A stretch of 17,065 bases of DNA from JAAZMI01 sp964603615 (GTDB taxonomy: Bacteria > Bacillota > Dethiobacteria > DTU022 > UBA8154). Position numbers and translations under genes: made by a program. Positions 7,122-14,862 of the stretch are shown piece by piece; positions within the stretch are counted from its first letter, which is position 1; every line of letters begins with the position of its first letter. The notes beneath the pieces were generated by a model. That model was not told the DNA's origin. It saw only the letters and a program-made list of their open reading frames with translations, and did no database searches. The stretch covers positions 1 to 17,065 of the forward strand of contig CAZRVU010000036.1 in assembly GCA_964603615.1 (NCBI GenBank), given 5' to 3'.

Positions 7122-8678
7122 TTGAAACAGCAAATTCAAAGGCTGCGTGAAATCAAACAAAACGCATCTCTAGGTGGTGGCGAACATAAAATCGCTAGGG
7201 AGCACGGAAAAGGGAAGCTAACGGCCCGTGAAAGAATTAACCTGTTGCTTGATCCGGATAGTTTCCATGAATTTAATATGTTGATCAAACACAAACTTGG
7301 CGCGCCCGGCGATGGTATTGTGATCGGACAGGGTACAATAGATAACAGGGCAGTGTGTGTCTTTGCCCATGATGCAACCGTGTTTGGGGGTTCCCAGGGT
7401 TATTATCATGGGAGAAAGTTATATAAGATTCATGAAATGGCCTTGGAAATGGGTGTGCCTTTAATTGGCCTTAATGATTCCCCCGGGGCGCGGGTGATCA
7501 GGCCCGAGATGGCTGGCAGCGATGATCCGTACCGGGTTAGTGATGAAAAAAGTGCCGGAGTGGTTTTTTATATTAATACCCGCTGTTCCGGGGCTGTGCC
7601 CCAGATTTCCGCTATTTTAGGCAACTGCACCGGGGGATCAGTTTATTCGCCGGCCCTGACCGATTTTATATTCATGGTGGACGATTTATCCCATATGTTT
7701 ATAACCGGTCCGAGAGTCATCAAGTCGGTGCTGGGCGAGGAAATCAGTATGGAAGAACTGGGCGGTGCAAAAATTCACTGCCAGGTCTCCGGTGTTGCTG
7801 ATTTCAGAGTAAAAAGTGAAGCCGACTGCATGCAGGGTATCCGCAAACTATTATCTTACCTGCCCCAAAATTGGAGAGAAAAACCTCCATACAGGGACAC
7901 AGGAGATTCGCCGGATCGCTTTTCAGGGGAACTCGAAAACATTGTTCCATTGCAACCGACTAAAGGATATGACATGCATTTGGTGATCAACGATATTGTT
8001 GATGGGGGTGAATTTCTCGAGATCAAACCTGAATTTGCCGCAGAAATTATCGTTGGTTTTGCCAGACTGGGAGGAAATTCCGTGGGCATCGTAGCCAACC
8101 AGCCCAAAGTGCGGGCAGGATGTATGAGCATGGACAGCTCCGACAAGCAGGCACGTTTTATCCGCTTTTGCGATGCCTTCAACATTCCCATTATTCTCCT
8201 TGTGGATACCCCGGGGTATTTACCGGGCAAGGATCAGGAATACGCGGGAATTATCCGGCACGGCGCCAAGGTGCTTTATGCCCTGTCGGAAGCGACTGTA
8301 CCCAAAATTGCCCTCCTGTTAAGAAAGGTCTACGGCGGGGCGGCTCTCGGCATGGGAGTTTTCCCAGGTTTCGGGACAGATCTAATTTTTGCCTGGCCCA
8401 CCGCTGAAATTGGAGCAATGGGGGCAGAACAGGCAGTGGCTTTATTTTATGCTGATGAAATAAGGGAGGCTCCAGATCCCGGGGCTTTCAAGGCCCGGAA
8501 GGTTCAAGAATATAGGACCCATTATGCCGATCCAATGGCTTTGGCTTCTGATGTAACCTATATACACGATATCATCGAACCCGGGGAAACGAGGCGAATT
8601 CTTGCCCGGTCTTTACAGTTTGCGCAAAATAAAAAAATAGGTACGGATCCCAAGCGGCACGGCAATATTCCCCTTTAA
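7122..8678 (+). CDS. Biotin-dependent acyl-CoA carboxyltransferase subunit (PccB/MmdA family)
   Basis: A 518-residue carboxyltransferase of the propionyl-CoA carboxylase beta / methylmalonyl-CoA decarboxylase alpha family, which moves CO2 between biotin and the alpha-carbon of an acyl-CoA. It has two crotonase-like halves. The first oxyanion-hole glycines lie in GNCTGGSVYSPALTDF (Gly171-Gly172) and the second in RKVYGGAALGMG (Gly405-Gly406). LNDSPGARV, FITGPRVIKS, MEELGGAKIH, AWPTAEIGAMGAE and the C-terminal RHGNIPL are family hallmarks. The segment after the second oxyanion hole is divergent: common members read GGAYDVM or GGAYIAM where this has GGAALGM, so Leu replaces the Asp/Ile tied to substrate choice. 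No biotin carrier, biotin carboxylase or sodium-pump decarboxylase subunits are beside it. It heads the sigma-54-controlled cluster. Carboxylation versus decarboxylation and the substrate are undetermined. Confidence 0.92.
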   Translation: MKQQIQRLREIKQNASLGGGEHKIAREHGKGKLTARERINLLLDPDSFHEFNMLIKHKLGAPGDGIVIGQGTIDNRAVCVFAHDATVFGGSQGYYHGRKLYKIHEMALEMGVPLIGLNDSPGARVIRPEMAGSDDPYRVSDEKSAGVVFYINTRCSGAVPQISAILGNCTGGSVYSPALTDFIFMVDDLSHMFITGPRVIKSVLGEEISMEELGGAKIHCQVSGVADFRVKSEADCMQGIRKLLSYLPQNWREKPPYRDTGDSPDRFSGELENIVPLQPTKGYDMHLVINDIVDGGEFLEIKPEFAAEIIVGFARLGGNSVGIVANQPKVRAGCMSMDSSDKQARFIRFCDAFNIPIILLVDTPGYLPGKDQEYAGIIRHGAKVLYALSEATVPKIALLLRKVYGGAALGMGVFPGFGTDLIFAWPTAEIGAMGAEQAVALFYADEIREAPDPGAFKARKVQEYRTHYADPMALASDVTYIHDIIEPGETRRILARSLQFAQNKKIGTDPKRHGNIPL

Positions 8679-8791
8679 ACGCAAACTGCCCGCCAGCCCC
8701 AAAGGGCCTTGACTGTTCTATTGTGATGCCGTCAATGGGGATTATAGGAATATAATTATTTCGTGGCGATCAATTGCATTGATGAATCATA

Positions 8792-8799
8792 AGAGGAGG
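8792..8799 (+). promoter_or_regulatory. Ribosome binding site deciding the dehydrogenase start
   Basis: AGAGGAGG lies 6 nt before ATG 8806. It makes that ATG the start rather than the in-frame TTG at 8779 or ATG at 8782, which lack such a site and would translate through this one. Confidence 0.8.
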
Positions 8800-8805
8800 A
8801 TAACA

Positions 8806-9957
8806 ATGGACTTTGATCTAACTGCGGAACAAAAAATGCTGCAGGAAAATGCCAGGCAATTTGCCTTAAAAGAGATGTTGCCTACAATCCGTGAATATGA
8901 GGAGAAACGTGAAATAAACCGTGATCTTACAAAAAAGATGGGTGAATTGGGTATGCTCGGCATACACATTCCGGAACAATACGGGGGTGCTGGCTACGAT
9001 TATACGGCTGCGGCTCTCATCTGGGAGCAGCTCAGTTATGTAAGTTGGTCCCAGACCCTAACGGCCCTGGGTCATGGTGTTTTGGCTGCAACCATTCTTA
9101 ATTTAGGTGCCAGCGAGGAACAAAAACAAAGATATCTTCCGCCGCTTTGCCGCGGGGAAACCATTATAGCTGTGGGGGCAGTCGAACCCGCGGCGGGTAG
9201 CGATGCCGGGGCTATAGAAACCAGGGCCGAAGCAGTTGGGGATGAATGGGTTATTAATGGTACAAAAAATTTTATTACTAGTGGCGTTCAAGCAAGTACA
9301 GTTTTGGTGCTCTGCCAGACAGATAAGAGTTTAGGGTGGAGAGGGATTGCCCTAATAGCTTTAGATACTGATACTCCCGGTTTTTCAAGACAGCCGATTG
9401 GTATGGTGGGGGATCTTGCTGGAGATTTGTGTAACCTCAGCTTTTTAGATTGCCGGGTTCCCCGGGACAACCTCATCAACAAAATTGGCCGGGGCTTAAA
9501 TATCACTCTTTACGGCATTGATACCGCTCGCCTTTTCATTGCTGCCGGGGCTTTGGGCATGACCCAATGTTGCCTGGATGCCTGCGTGGAATTTGCCAAG
9601 GAACGTGTACAATTTGGAAAGCCTATCGGTTCATTCCAGATGATCCAGGATACGATTGCCAGCCTGGCTGCAGAACTTATGGCCGTGCGCTGGCAGGTAT
9701 ACTATGCTGCTGATTTGAAAAGTAAGAATCTGCCTCATGGCAAAGAACTTTCAGCCGCCAAACTTTTAGCAAGCGATCTTGCCGTAAAGGCTTCGGAGGA
9801 GGCCATTCGCATACATGGTGCTTACGGTTGCACCGATGATTACCCTGTGGCACGGCACTATCGCGATTCAATCCTGGCTACTATTCTTGGGGGCACCAGG
9901 GAGATGCACAAACTGACCATTGGCCACGAATTACTGGGCATCAATGCCAGGTCTTAA
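8806..9957 (+). CDS. Acyl-CoA dehydrogenase family flavoprotein with non-canonical active site
   Basis: A 383-residue FAD protein of the acyl-CoA dehydrogenase superfamily, normal in length and organisation: N-terminal helical domain (MDFDLTAEQK, IPEQYGGAGYDY), FAD/substrate beta domain (AVEPAAGSDAGAIETRAE, NGTKNFITSG) and C-terminal helical domain (RVQFGKPIGSFQMIQD, IRIHGAYGCTDDYPVARHYRD). The usual motif IYEGTxEIQ, whose Glu is the catalytic base in short- and medium-chain enzymes, reads ILGGTREMH here, so Gly362 replaces Glu. The alternative base of isovaleryl- and long-chain enzymes, in a GLDLERLVLAGG-type helix, is also absent because GIDTARLFIAAG puts Ala241 there. It may use another residue, act as an enoyl-CoA reductase, or have a different reaction. 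Start 8806 is chosen over upstream in-frame codons by AGAGGAGG. It is the second gene of the sigma-54-controlled cluster, 127 bp after the carboxyltransferase; no electron-transfer flavoprotein genes are visible. Confidence 0.9.
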   Translation: MDFDLTAEQKMLQENARQFALKEMLPTIREYEEKREINRDLTKKMGELGMLGIHIPEQYGGAGYDYTAAALIWEQLSYVSWSQTLTALGHGVLAATILNLGASEEQKQRYLPPLCRGETIIAVGAVEPAAGSDAGAIETRAEAVGDEWVINGTKNFITSGVQASTVLVLCQTDKSLGWRGIALIALDTDTPGFSRQPIGMVGDLAGDLCNLSFLDCRVPRDNLINKIGRGLNITLYGIDTARLFIAAGALGMTQCCLDACVEFAKERVQFGKPIGSFQMIQDTIASLAAELMAVRWQVYYAADLKSKNLPHGKELSAAKLLASDLAVKASEEAIRIHGAYGCTDDYPVARHYRDSILATILGGTREMHKLTIGHELLGINARS

Positions 9958-10039
9958 CACAGTTCCTAACAATGTTCCGGTGAACCCTGTCCTTCAAAAA
10001 ATGAGAGACTAAGAAGAACAAATAAAAGGAGGAAATAAA

Positions 10040-11569
10040 ATGAACATATCCAAAATGGTGGAGATACATGCCGGCCGTAACCCGGATCGGGAGGCAATCA
10101 TTTCGGAAGATGCAGTGCTCACCTGGCAAGAATTTAACTTAAAAATTAACTGCCTGGGCAACGCTTTATCTCAATTGGGGGTAAAAAAAGGCGATCGCGT
10201 GGCCTTGTATTTACCAAATAGTCCGGAATATATAATTTCATATTTTGCGGTTACCCGCATTGGTGCAGTGGTTGTGCCTTTAAATATAATGTATAAAAGC
10301 ACGGAAATAAAGTACATTATCAATAATGCAGGAGCCAGTATATTTATTGTTCCAGCAAAAGAAGCTAAAGAAAATGTACTAGGTATTTTGGATCAACTAC
10401 CCACCATCAGGCACCTGATCGTTACCGGAGAAGAAATAGGAAACGGGACCCATAGTTTTTCCCGGTTGATCGAAGACAACAAGTATAATCAATTAGAAAT
10501 TTTGGAATGTGCACCAGATGATACTGTAACAATAATGTACACCTCCGGCACCACGGGATCTCCAAAAGGAGCGGTGTTAACACACTCCAATTTTTGGGAA
10601 CAGGCACGCTTGATGGCCCACTATGTCTTGCATATTAATGATCAAGACCGTTTTCTTCCTGCCACGCCCTATACCCATGTCTTTTTTGTTTTTGGGGTTT
10701 TAGGCCCTATTTATAAAGGGGCAGCAGTGGTGACACTGCCACGTTTTTTTCCAGATAAAGCCCTGGAATGGATTAGTAAATATAAGATAACACATTTTTG
10801 CGGTGTTCCTACTATGTATATTCAAATGCTGTATCATTATTGGAATAATAAGGAAAAATATGACCTTCGCAGTTGGAGATTTGCACAATCTGCTGGCGCA
10901 GCTATGCCGGAAGAACTAATATCCCAAGTAGAGGACAGCTTTGGCGTGGGTTATTGTGAATGCTATGGTTCTACCGAAACTAGCACTACCTGTACGTATG
11001 AACGACTGGGTCACGTAAAACCTGGCTCCATAGGTTTGCCCCCACATAACTGGCAGGTTAGGATCGTGAATGATGCCAACAAAGAGGTACCTGCTGGAGA
11101 GGTCGGGGAAATATTAGTTAAGGGCCCGGGGTTGTTTAAAGGATATTGGGAAATGTCGCAAGAAACAGCCGCAGCCTTCACTGCTGATGGATGGTTTCAT
11201 ACAGAGGATTTGGCCTATGCGGATCGGGAAGGTTATATGTATATTGTGGGACGAAAGAAAGAGATGGTTATTTGTGGGGGCTATAACATTTATCCCCGGG
11301 AAATCGAAGAGTTGCTATATACTCACCCTGCTGTTTACGAAGTTGCTGTCGTTGGGGTTTCTGATGAAACGAGGGGAGAAATTCCTAAAGCTTTTATCGT
11401 CTTAAAAGAAAACATGCAAGCCGCTGCAGATGAAATAATTGCTTTTTGTAAGAATAGAATTGCCGCATATAAAGTGCCAAGGGCCATCGAATTCATTTCG
11501 GAGTTGCCCAAAAGCGTGACAGGTAAAATCCTCAAGCAAAAATTGTCGGAAAAGGTTGTCATACAATAA
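10040..11569 (+). CDS. AMP-forming acyl-CoA ligase (fatty/aryl acid-CoA synthetase family)
   Basis: A 509-residue member of the ANL superfamily, which activates a carboxylic acid with ATP to an acyl-AMP and passes it to coenzyme A. The phosphate loop TSGTTGSPKGA is at residues 168-178, the adenine-binding block YGSTET at 309-314, the DGWFHTEDLAY block has the ribose-binding Asp390, and the C-terminal SVTGK places the adenylation lysine at Lys496. Overall it resembles long-chain or medium-chain fatty-acid and aromatic-acid ligases, and specificity cannot be set by eye. The ATG follows AAAAGGAGGAAA at a normal distance, 82 bp after the dehydrogenase gene, probably in the same transcript. It most likely supplies the CoA thioester used by the two upstream enzymes. 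It ends 29 bp before the stop of the convergent cyclic-di-GMP gene, with no clear terminator between them. Confidence 0.93.
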   Translation: MNISKMVEIHAGRNPDREAIISEDAVLTWQEFNLKINCLGNALSQLGVKKGDRVALYLPNSPEYIISYFAVTRIGAVVVPLNIMYKSTEIKYIINNAGASIFIVPAKEAKENVLGILDQLPTIRHLIVTGEEIGNGTHSFSRLIEDNKYNQLEILECAPDDTVTIMYTSGTTGSPKGAVLTHSNFWEQARLMAHYVLHINDQDRFLPATPYTHVFFVFGVLGPIYKGAAVVTLPRFFPDKALEWISKYKITHFCGVPTMYIQMLYHYWNNKEKYDLRSWRFAQSAGAAMPEELISQVEDSFGVGYCECYGSTETSTTCTYERLGHVKPGSIGLPPHNWQVRIVNDANKEVPAGEVGEILVKGPGLFKGYWEMSQETAAAFTADGWFHTEDLAYADREGYMYIVGRKKEMVICGGYNIYPREIEELLYTHPAVYEVAVVGVSDETRGEIPKAFIVLKENMQAAADEIIAFCKNRIAAYKVPRAIEFISELPKSVTGKILKQKLSEKVVIQ

Positions 11570-11598
11570 GAAATTGCCGGAAAAACTTGGGGTTTGTT

Positions 11599-13467
11599 TT
11601 ACAATTGGATGTCATCTTTTTCTGCAGTGTATAATTGGCAAAAAACATTTACCACTTGGGGATCAAATTGTGTTCCAGCATTTTTCTTAATAATGGTTAA
11701 TGCTTCCTTCATAGTTATTGCTTTGCGGTAACTCCTGTCATTGGTCATGGCATCAAAGGCATCGGCAACTGCCAGGATCCGGGATAAAAGAGGAATATCC
11801 TCTTCTCTTATTCTCCGGGGGTAGCCTTTGCCATCCCAGCGTTCATGGTGGGAAAGGATATAATCAGCAACAGGGGATAACTCCGGTACTGCCCTGGCGA
11901 ATCTGTAGCCTATTTCAGGATGTTTTTTCATTTGAATCCACTCTTCTTTGGTTAAGGGACCAGGTTTCATTAATATGGTTTTTTTAATTGCTACCTTACC
12001 AATATCATGAAGAATAGCCAGTAGTTCCAGTTTGTTCAGTTCACTGGTACTTAGTTTCATTTTAATCCCGATTTTCCGGCATACTATTTTTAACCGTTCG
12101 GCATGTTCTTCCGTTTCCATACTCTTTTTCAAAAGGGCTGACCTAAGAGAGGAGACAACAGCTTTTTTATAGTTTTGGGCATGCATATATTTGTCGCTGA
12201 ACATCCTCTCATTGGCTTCTTTTAATACCTGCCAGATGCTATCTGTGGTTTTATTTTTAGTAGCCCGGCCGAGAGCAATGCCAACCTGCAGGTATCCACT
12301 TTTCTGGGAATTACATTTTTCTTTAATGCGCCGGCAGATCCCGTCAGCGCTTTTAGCCCCGGTTTGTGGCAGGAAGATAACGAATTCATCCCCGCCCCAG
12401 CGGGCAATAAGGTCCCTTTGGCGGCAGGATTCTTTAATGATCTCTGCAGTTCTGATGATTAAATTGTCTCCTTCCTGATGACCAAAGATGTCATTAGCCA
12501 GTTTGAGGCCATTGAGATCGCCCATAATAATGGAGATAGGCAATTGCTGCACAGTATCTAGCCGCTCAATTTTTTCTTCCAAATACCGGCGGTTATAAAG
12601 GCCGGTGAGTTGATCGTGTGCACTGGTGTACTCTAATTGTTGTTCATAATGTTTACGTTCCGTGATATCCCTGGAGATACCAACTATCCCCATATTATTG
12701 CCTTCTGTATCATAAACAGGCACTTTGATCACTTCAAAAGGAACCTGGTAGCCACCGCAATGTTTGTATTGCTCTTCAAAACGGTGGGCATGGCCTGATT
12801 CTATAATTTTCCGATCCATCATTATGGATTTACTTGCTTCCGCTTGGGAATGAATATCCCAATCAGTAAATCCGATAATTTCTTTCGGGTTAAGAGATGA
12901 AAAACTTTCTGCAGCTTTGTTTGCTACTTTATAAACCCCTTTCATATCTTTGTAAAAAATAAGATCTGGGATGGTATCAAGAATAACCCTTAGCAGATGA
13001 CGTTCTTTTTTTAACTCGGTTTTTATAGCGTGTTGCTTTTTGGCAATATCGAGAGCAAAAAAACAGTTTTGCGCAAGCGTACTAATAATAGGTAAGAGTT
13101 CTTTTAAAAAAATTTCTTCAATAGGATTGTTGATCCCCATTATAAACAAACCGAAATTTTGCAGTGAAAAACCATAGTTATTTAGATCTTTTTTTAAAAC
13201 AATATATCTTTTGTCTTCACCTTGCATCATTTTTTCATAATATGTATTAATTATTTCATTGAAAACAGGTTCATTAAGGGCTGCACGGGGAATAACACAA
13301 AGGGGGTCCAAATAGTCATCTTTATACTGTAAGATGCTGGCATAAGCACAGTCCAACTTTTTTAAAAAAGTATAAGTGGCTTTGTTGACAAGTTTGTCTA
13401 ACTCTTGTTCGCCGCTCACAGAAAGAGATAGCTCGTACAAAATATGGCTCCAGATAATCGTATCCAT
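11599..13467 (-). CDS. Sensor protein with PAS, GGDEF and HD-GYP domains (c-di-GMP synthesis and breakdown)
   Basis: A 622-residue predicted cytoplasmic protein; no transmembrane segment is evident. Residues 1-140 form a GAF-like region (weakly assigned) followed by a short linker. A PAS domain spans about 165-272 (LDTIPDLIFYKD to GIVGISRDITERK). The GGDEF domain (about 282-440) has an intact GGDEF signature at 358-362 and an inhibitory-site RxxD (RQRD, 349-352) exactly five residues before it, so it is predicted active and product-inhibited. The HD-GYP domain (about 455-610) has HDIGK with His487-Asp488, HHERWDGKGYP with GYP at 548-550, and ADAFDAMTNDRSYR, so a working phosphodiesterase is also likely. 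Its ATG lies 2 nt after the stop of the upstream FIST gene, with GGAGG inside the last FIST codons, pointing to coupled translation. It probably turns the signal sensed by FIST and PAS into c-di-GMP changes. Confidence 0.93.
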   Translation of the reverse strand: MDTIIWSHILYELSLSVSGEQELDKLVNKATYTFLKKLDCAYASILQYKDDYLDPLCVIPRAALNEPVFNEIINTYYEKMMQGEDKRYIVLKKDLNNYGFSLQNFGLFIMGINNPIEEIFLKELLPIISTLAQNCFFALDIAKKQHAIKTELKKERHLLRVILDTIPDLIFYKDMKGVYKVANKAAESFSSLNPKEIIGFTDWDIHSQAEASKSIMMDRKIIESGHAHRFEEQYKHCGGYQVPFEVIKVPVYDTEGNNMGIVGISRDITERKHYEQQLEYTSAHDQLTGLYNRRYLEEKIERLDTVQQLPISIIMGDLNGLKLANDIFGHQEGDNLIIRTAEIIKESCRQRDLIARWGGDEFVIFLPQTGAKSADGICRRIKEKCNSQKSGYLQVGIALGRATKNKTTDSIWQVLKEANERMFSDKYMHAQNYKKAVVSSLRSALLKKSMETEEHAERLKIVCRKIGIKMKLSTSELNKLELLAILHDIGKVAIKKTILMKPGPLTKEEWIQMKKHPEIGYRFARAVPELSPVADYILSHHERWDGKGYPRRIREEDIPLLSRILAVADAFDAMTNDRSYRKAITMKEALTIIKKNAGTQFDPQVVNVFCQLYTAEKDDIQL

Positions 13468-13469
13468 TT

Positions 13470-14597
13470 TTAGTCCTCCAAAAGCCCGACTACAGAGGTC
13501 TTATTGTAAAACTCAAGATAATTTCTTCCCGTATTGGCGATCTCCCCCAGGGTTAACGCTCCCAAGAGAGGGTATTCCATCTGTACTGCTTCTAGTTCCT
13601 GATCAAAAGCAGACTGAAGAAAAAGAACCCTGGAAACACAATCCATAAAAAAAGTGGTAAGTGATCTGTCTTTTTTGGCGCTGTTTGCTTGCCAATAAGA
13701 TGCTTCGGCCAATTGACGGGCCCTAATTGCCCCGGCAATCAAAGAATCTTTATCCCCTTTTAGTATGTAGACAAAAGAATTTAAAGGAATTGCTCCAACG
13801 CAGATCAATTTGTTATCATCTACAGCAATAGGATCGCGAACCACCATTTCCTGGGACATCTTTACAATCCCAAAGGGAAACTCCTTGGCCAATTGGAAGA
13901 AATCAGTATTATCAAAAGATTTGCCGGACAGCTTTTCCACTATTCCTCTGTATACTTCAAATGCCGGGCGCCAGTTTAAGGAAATAATTGTTTGTTGCTC
14001 TGCTTCGGTTATCTTTAAGGGGCCGACCACAGGCTCCCAGCCATGAGCAACCCCAATCCCACTTTTTATATCTGTCAGAGCAAAAACGGACGCATCTTCT
14101 AATAACCCTTTATTGCAGATTATGCAGGGCTGTCTTATAGTTATTGAACCGGCACCTCCGCCAATATAATTGGGGGAAAGCCCACAGTAATTAAATGTGC
14201 TTTCAATCAGTTCGGAGATGCGTTGACTAAGACCATCGACAAAGACAAAAATCGTTTTATTAATTAGGTACTGTTGCTCAAAGGCCTGTTCCAAGGCTGC
14301 ATCTAGATCAATGATGTTGCTGATATTTTTTATGACTGTAGTGGTTACAGGTTGGTAGATACCGGCAACAATAGTACCCTTCCGCAGTTTTTCCCTGTTA
14401 TAAATAATTCTAGAAAAAATCCCCCCAAAAATTGGTTTATTACACTGCTCAAAAAGTTCATTGACCATTTTAGGGGTAAAACCATTTGCTTCACAAGCTA
14501 GAATAAGAATTCCTGATGTATCTGCATCTGCAACCATTATTTCCAAAAAGTACTTTAGTTTTTCAACAGTTCCTTCTTTATCCAACTTTATAATCAT
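13470..14597 (-). CDS. FIST-domain sensory protein
   Basis: A 375-residue soluble protein made of FIST_N (about 20-205) and FIST_C (about 210-355) domains, a pair proposed to bind small ligands such as amino acids in signal-transduction proteins. Recognition rests on the overall pattern: ILILACEANGFTPKMVNELF and FGGIFSRIIYN at the front, IGGGAGS and GVAHGWEPVVGPLKITEA in the middle, and PLLGALTLGEIANTGRNYLE with FYNKTSVVGLL at the end. There is no output domain in the polypeptide. The ATG follows AAAGGAGGG at 8-nt spacing. The last codons carry the ribosome binding site of the GGDEF/HD-GYP gene 2 nt downstream, so both are one transcription unit, probably driven by the TTGACA-containing promoter at 14630-14658. 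It is likely the ligand sensor for that enzyme, by direct contact; this partner role is inference. Confidence 0.86.
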   Translation of the reverse strand: MIIKLDKEGTVEKLKYFLEIMVADADTSGILILACEANGFTPKMVNELFEQCNKPIFGGIFSRIIYNREKLRKGTIVAGIYQPVTTTVIKNISNIIDLDAALEQAFEQQYLINKTIFVFVDGLSQRISELIESTFNYCGLSPNYIGGGAGSITIRQPCIICNKGLLEDASVFALTDIKSGIGVAHGWEPVVGPLKITEAEQQTIISLNWRPAFEVYRGIVEKLSGKSFDNTDFFQLAKEFPFGIVKMSQEMVVRDPIAVDDNKLICVGAIPLNSFVYILKGDKDSLIAGAIRARQLAEASYWQANSAKKDRSLTTFFMDCVSRVLFLQSAFDQELEAVQMEYPLLGALTLGEIANTGRNYLEFYNKTSVVGLLED

Positions 14598-14629
14598 GAT
14601 AGTTTCCCTCCTTTGGTTTGGGGGAATAA

Positions 14630-14658
14630 ATTTAAAGGCCTAGTTTTATTATTGTCAA
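14630..14658 (-). promoter_or_regulatory. Candidate sigma-A promoter of the FIST/c-di-GMP operon
   Basis: On the minus strand a perfect -35 TTGACA (14658-14653) and a -10-like TTAAAT (14635-14630, 4 of 6) are separated by 17 bp. Transcription would begin near 14623, giving a leader of about 25 nt that contains the AAAGGAGGG site before the FIST start. Confidence 0.5.
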
Positions 14659-14726
14659 AGAGCGATCGGATTGCATTGTATTAAGAAGCGGCAGTAATCC
14701 AATAGACCTTTATACTTACTAGGTAA

Positions 14727-14752
14727 GCCGCTATGCTGCCTTAAATAGCGGC
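14727..14752. repeat. Perfect 8-bp hairpin upstream of the FIST operon
   Basis: GCCGCTAT (14727-14734) and ATAGCGGC (14745-14752) form a perfect stem around a 10-nt loop that contains GCTGCC. It is followed by ACCATCAGGGGG. It lies between the HAD stop and the FIST promoter and has no T-run. The GCGGCACC-TCAGGGGG sequence recurs at 15847-15863. It could be an operator, an RNA element or part of a dispersed repeat. Confidence 0.5.
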
Positions 14753-14862
14753 ACCATCAGGGGGAAAGAAATATTAAACGTTATTTTTAAAATAGATCTT
14801 TGGGCCATCCTTATAAGGCGGTGCAAATAGGGTGAAGAAAGCAAAATGTAGTTCAGTTTTAT

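Noticed and set aside
8751..8756. Perfect TATAAT between carboxyltransferase and dehydrogenase genes
   Set aside because: No recognisable -35 hexamer at 16-18 bp; in AT-rich spacer DNA this occurs by chance. An internal promoter remains possible but unsupported.
8765..8777. Possible second sigma-54 promoter before the dehydrogenase (TGGCGATCAATTGCA)
   Set aside because: The GG-to-GC spacing is one base short, which sigma-54 does not tolerate, and it would lie only about 30 bp before the start codon.
8779..8805. Longer N-terminus for the dehydrogenase from TTG 8779 or ATG 8782
   Set aside because: The strong AGAGGAGG site lies inside this extension and serves ATG 8806, where the family-typical N-terminus begins.
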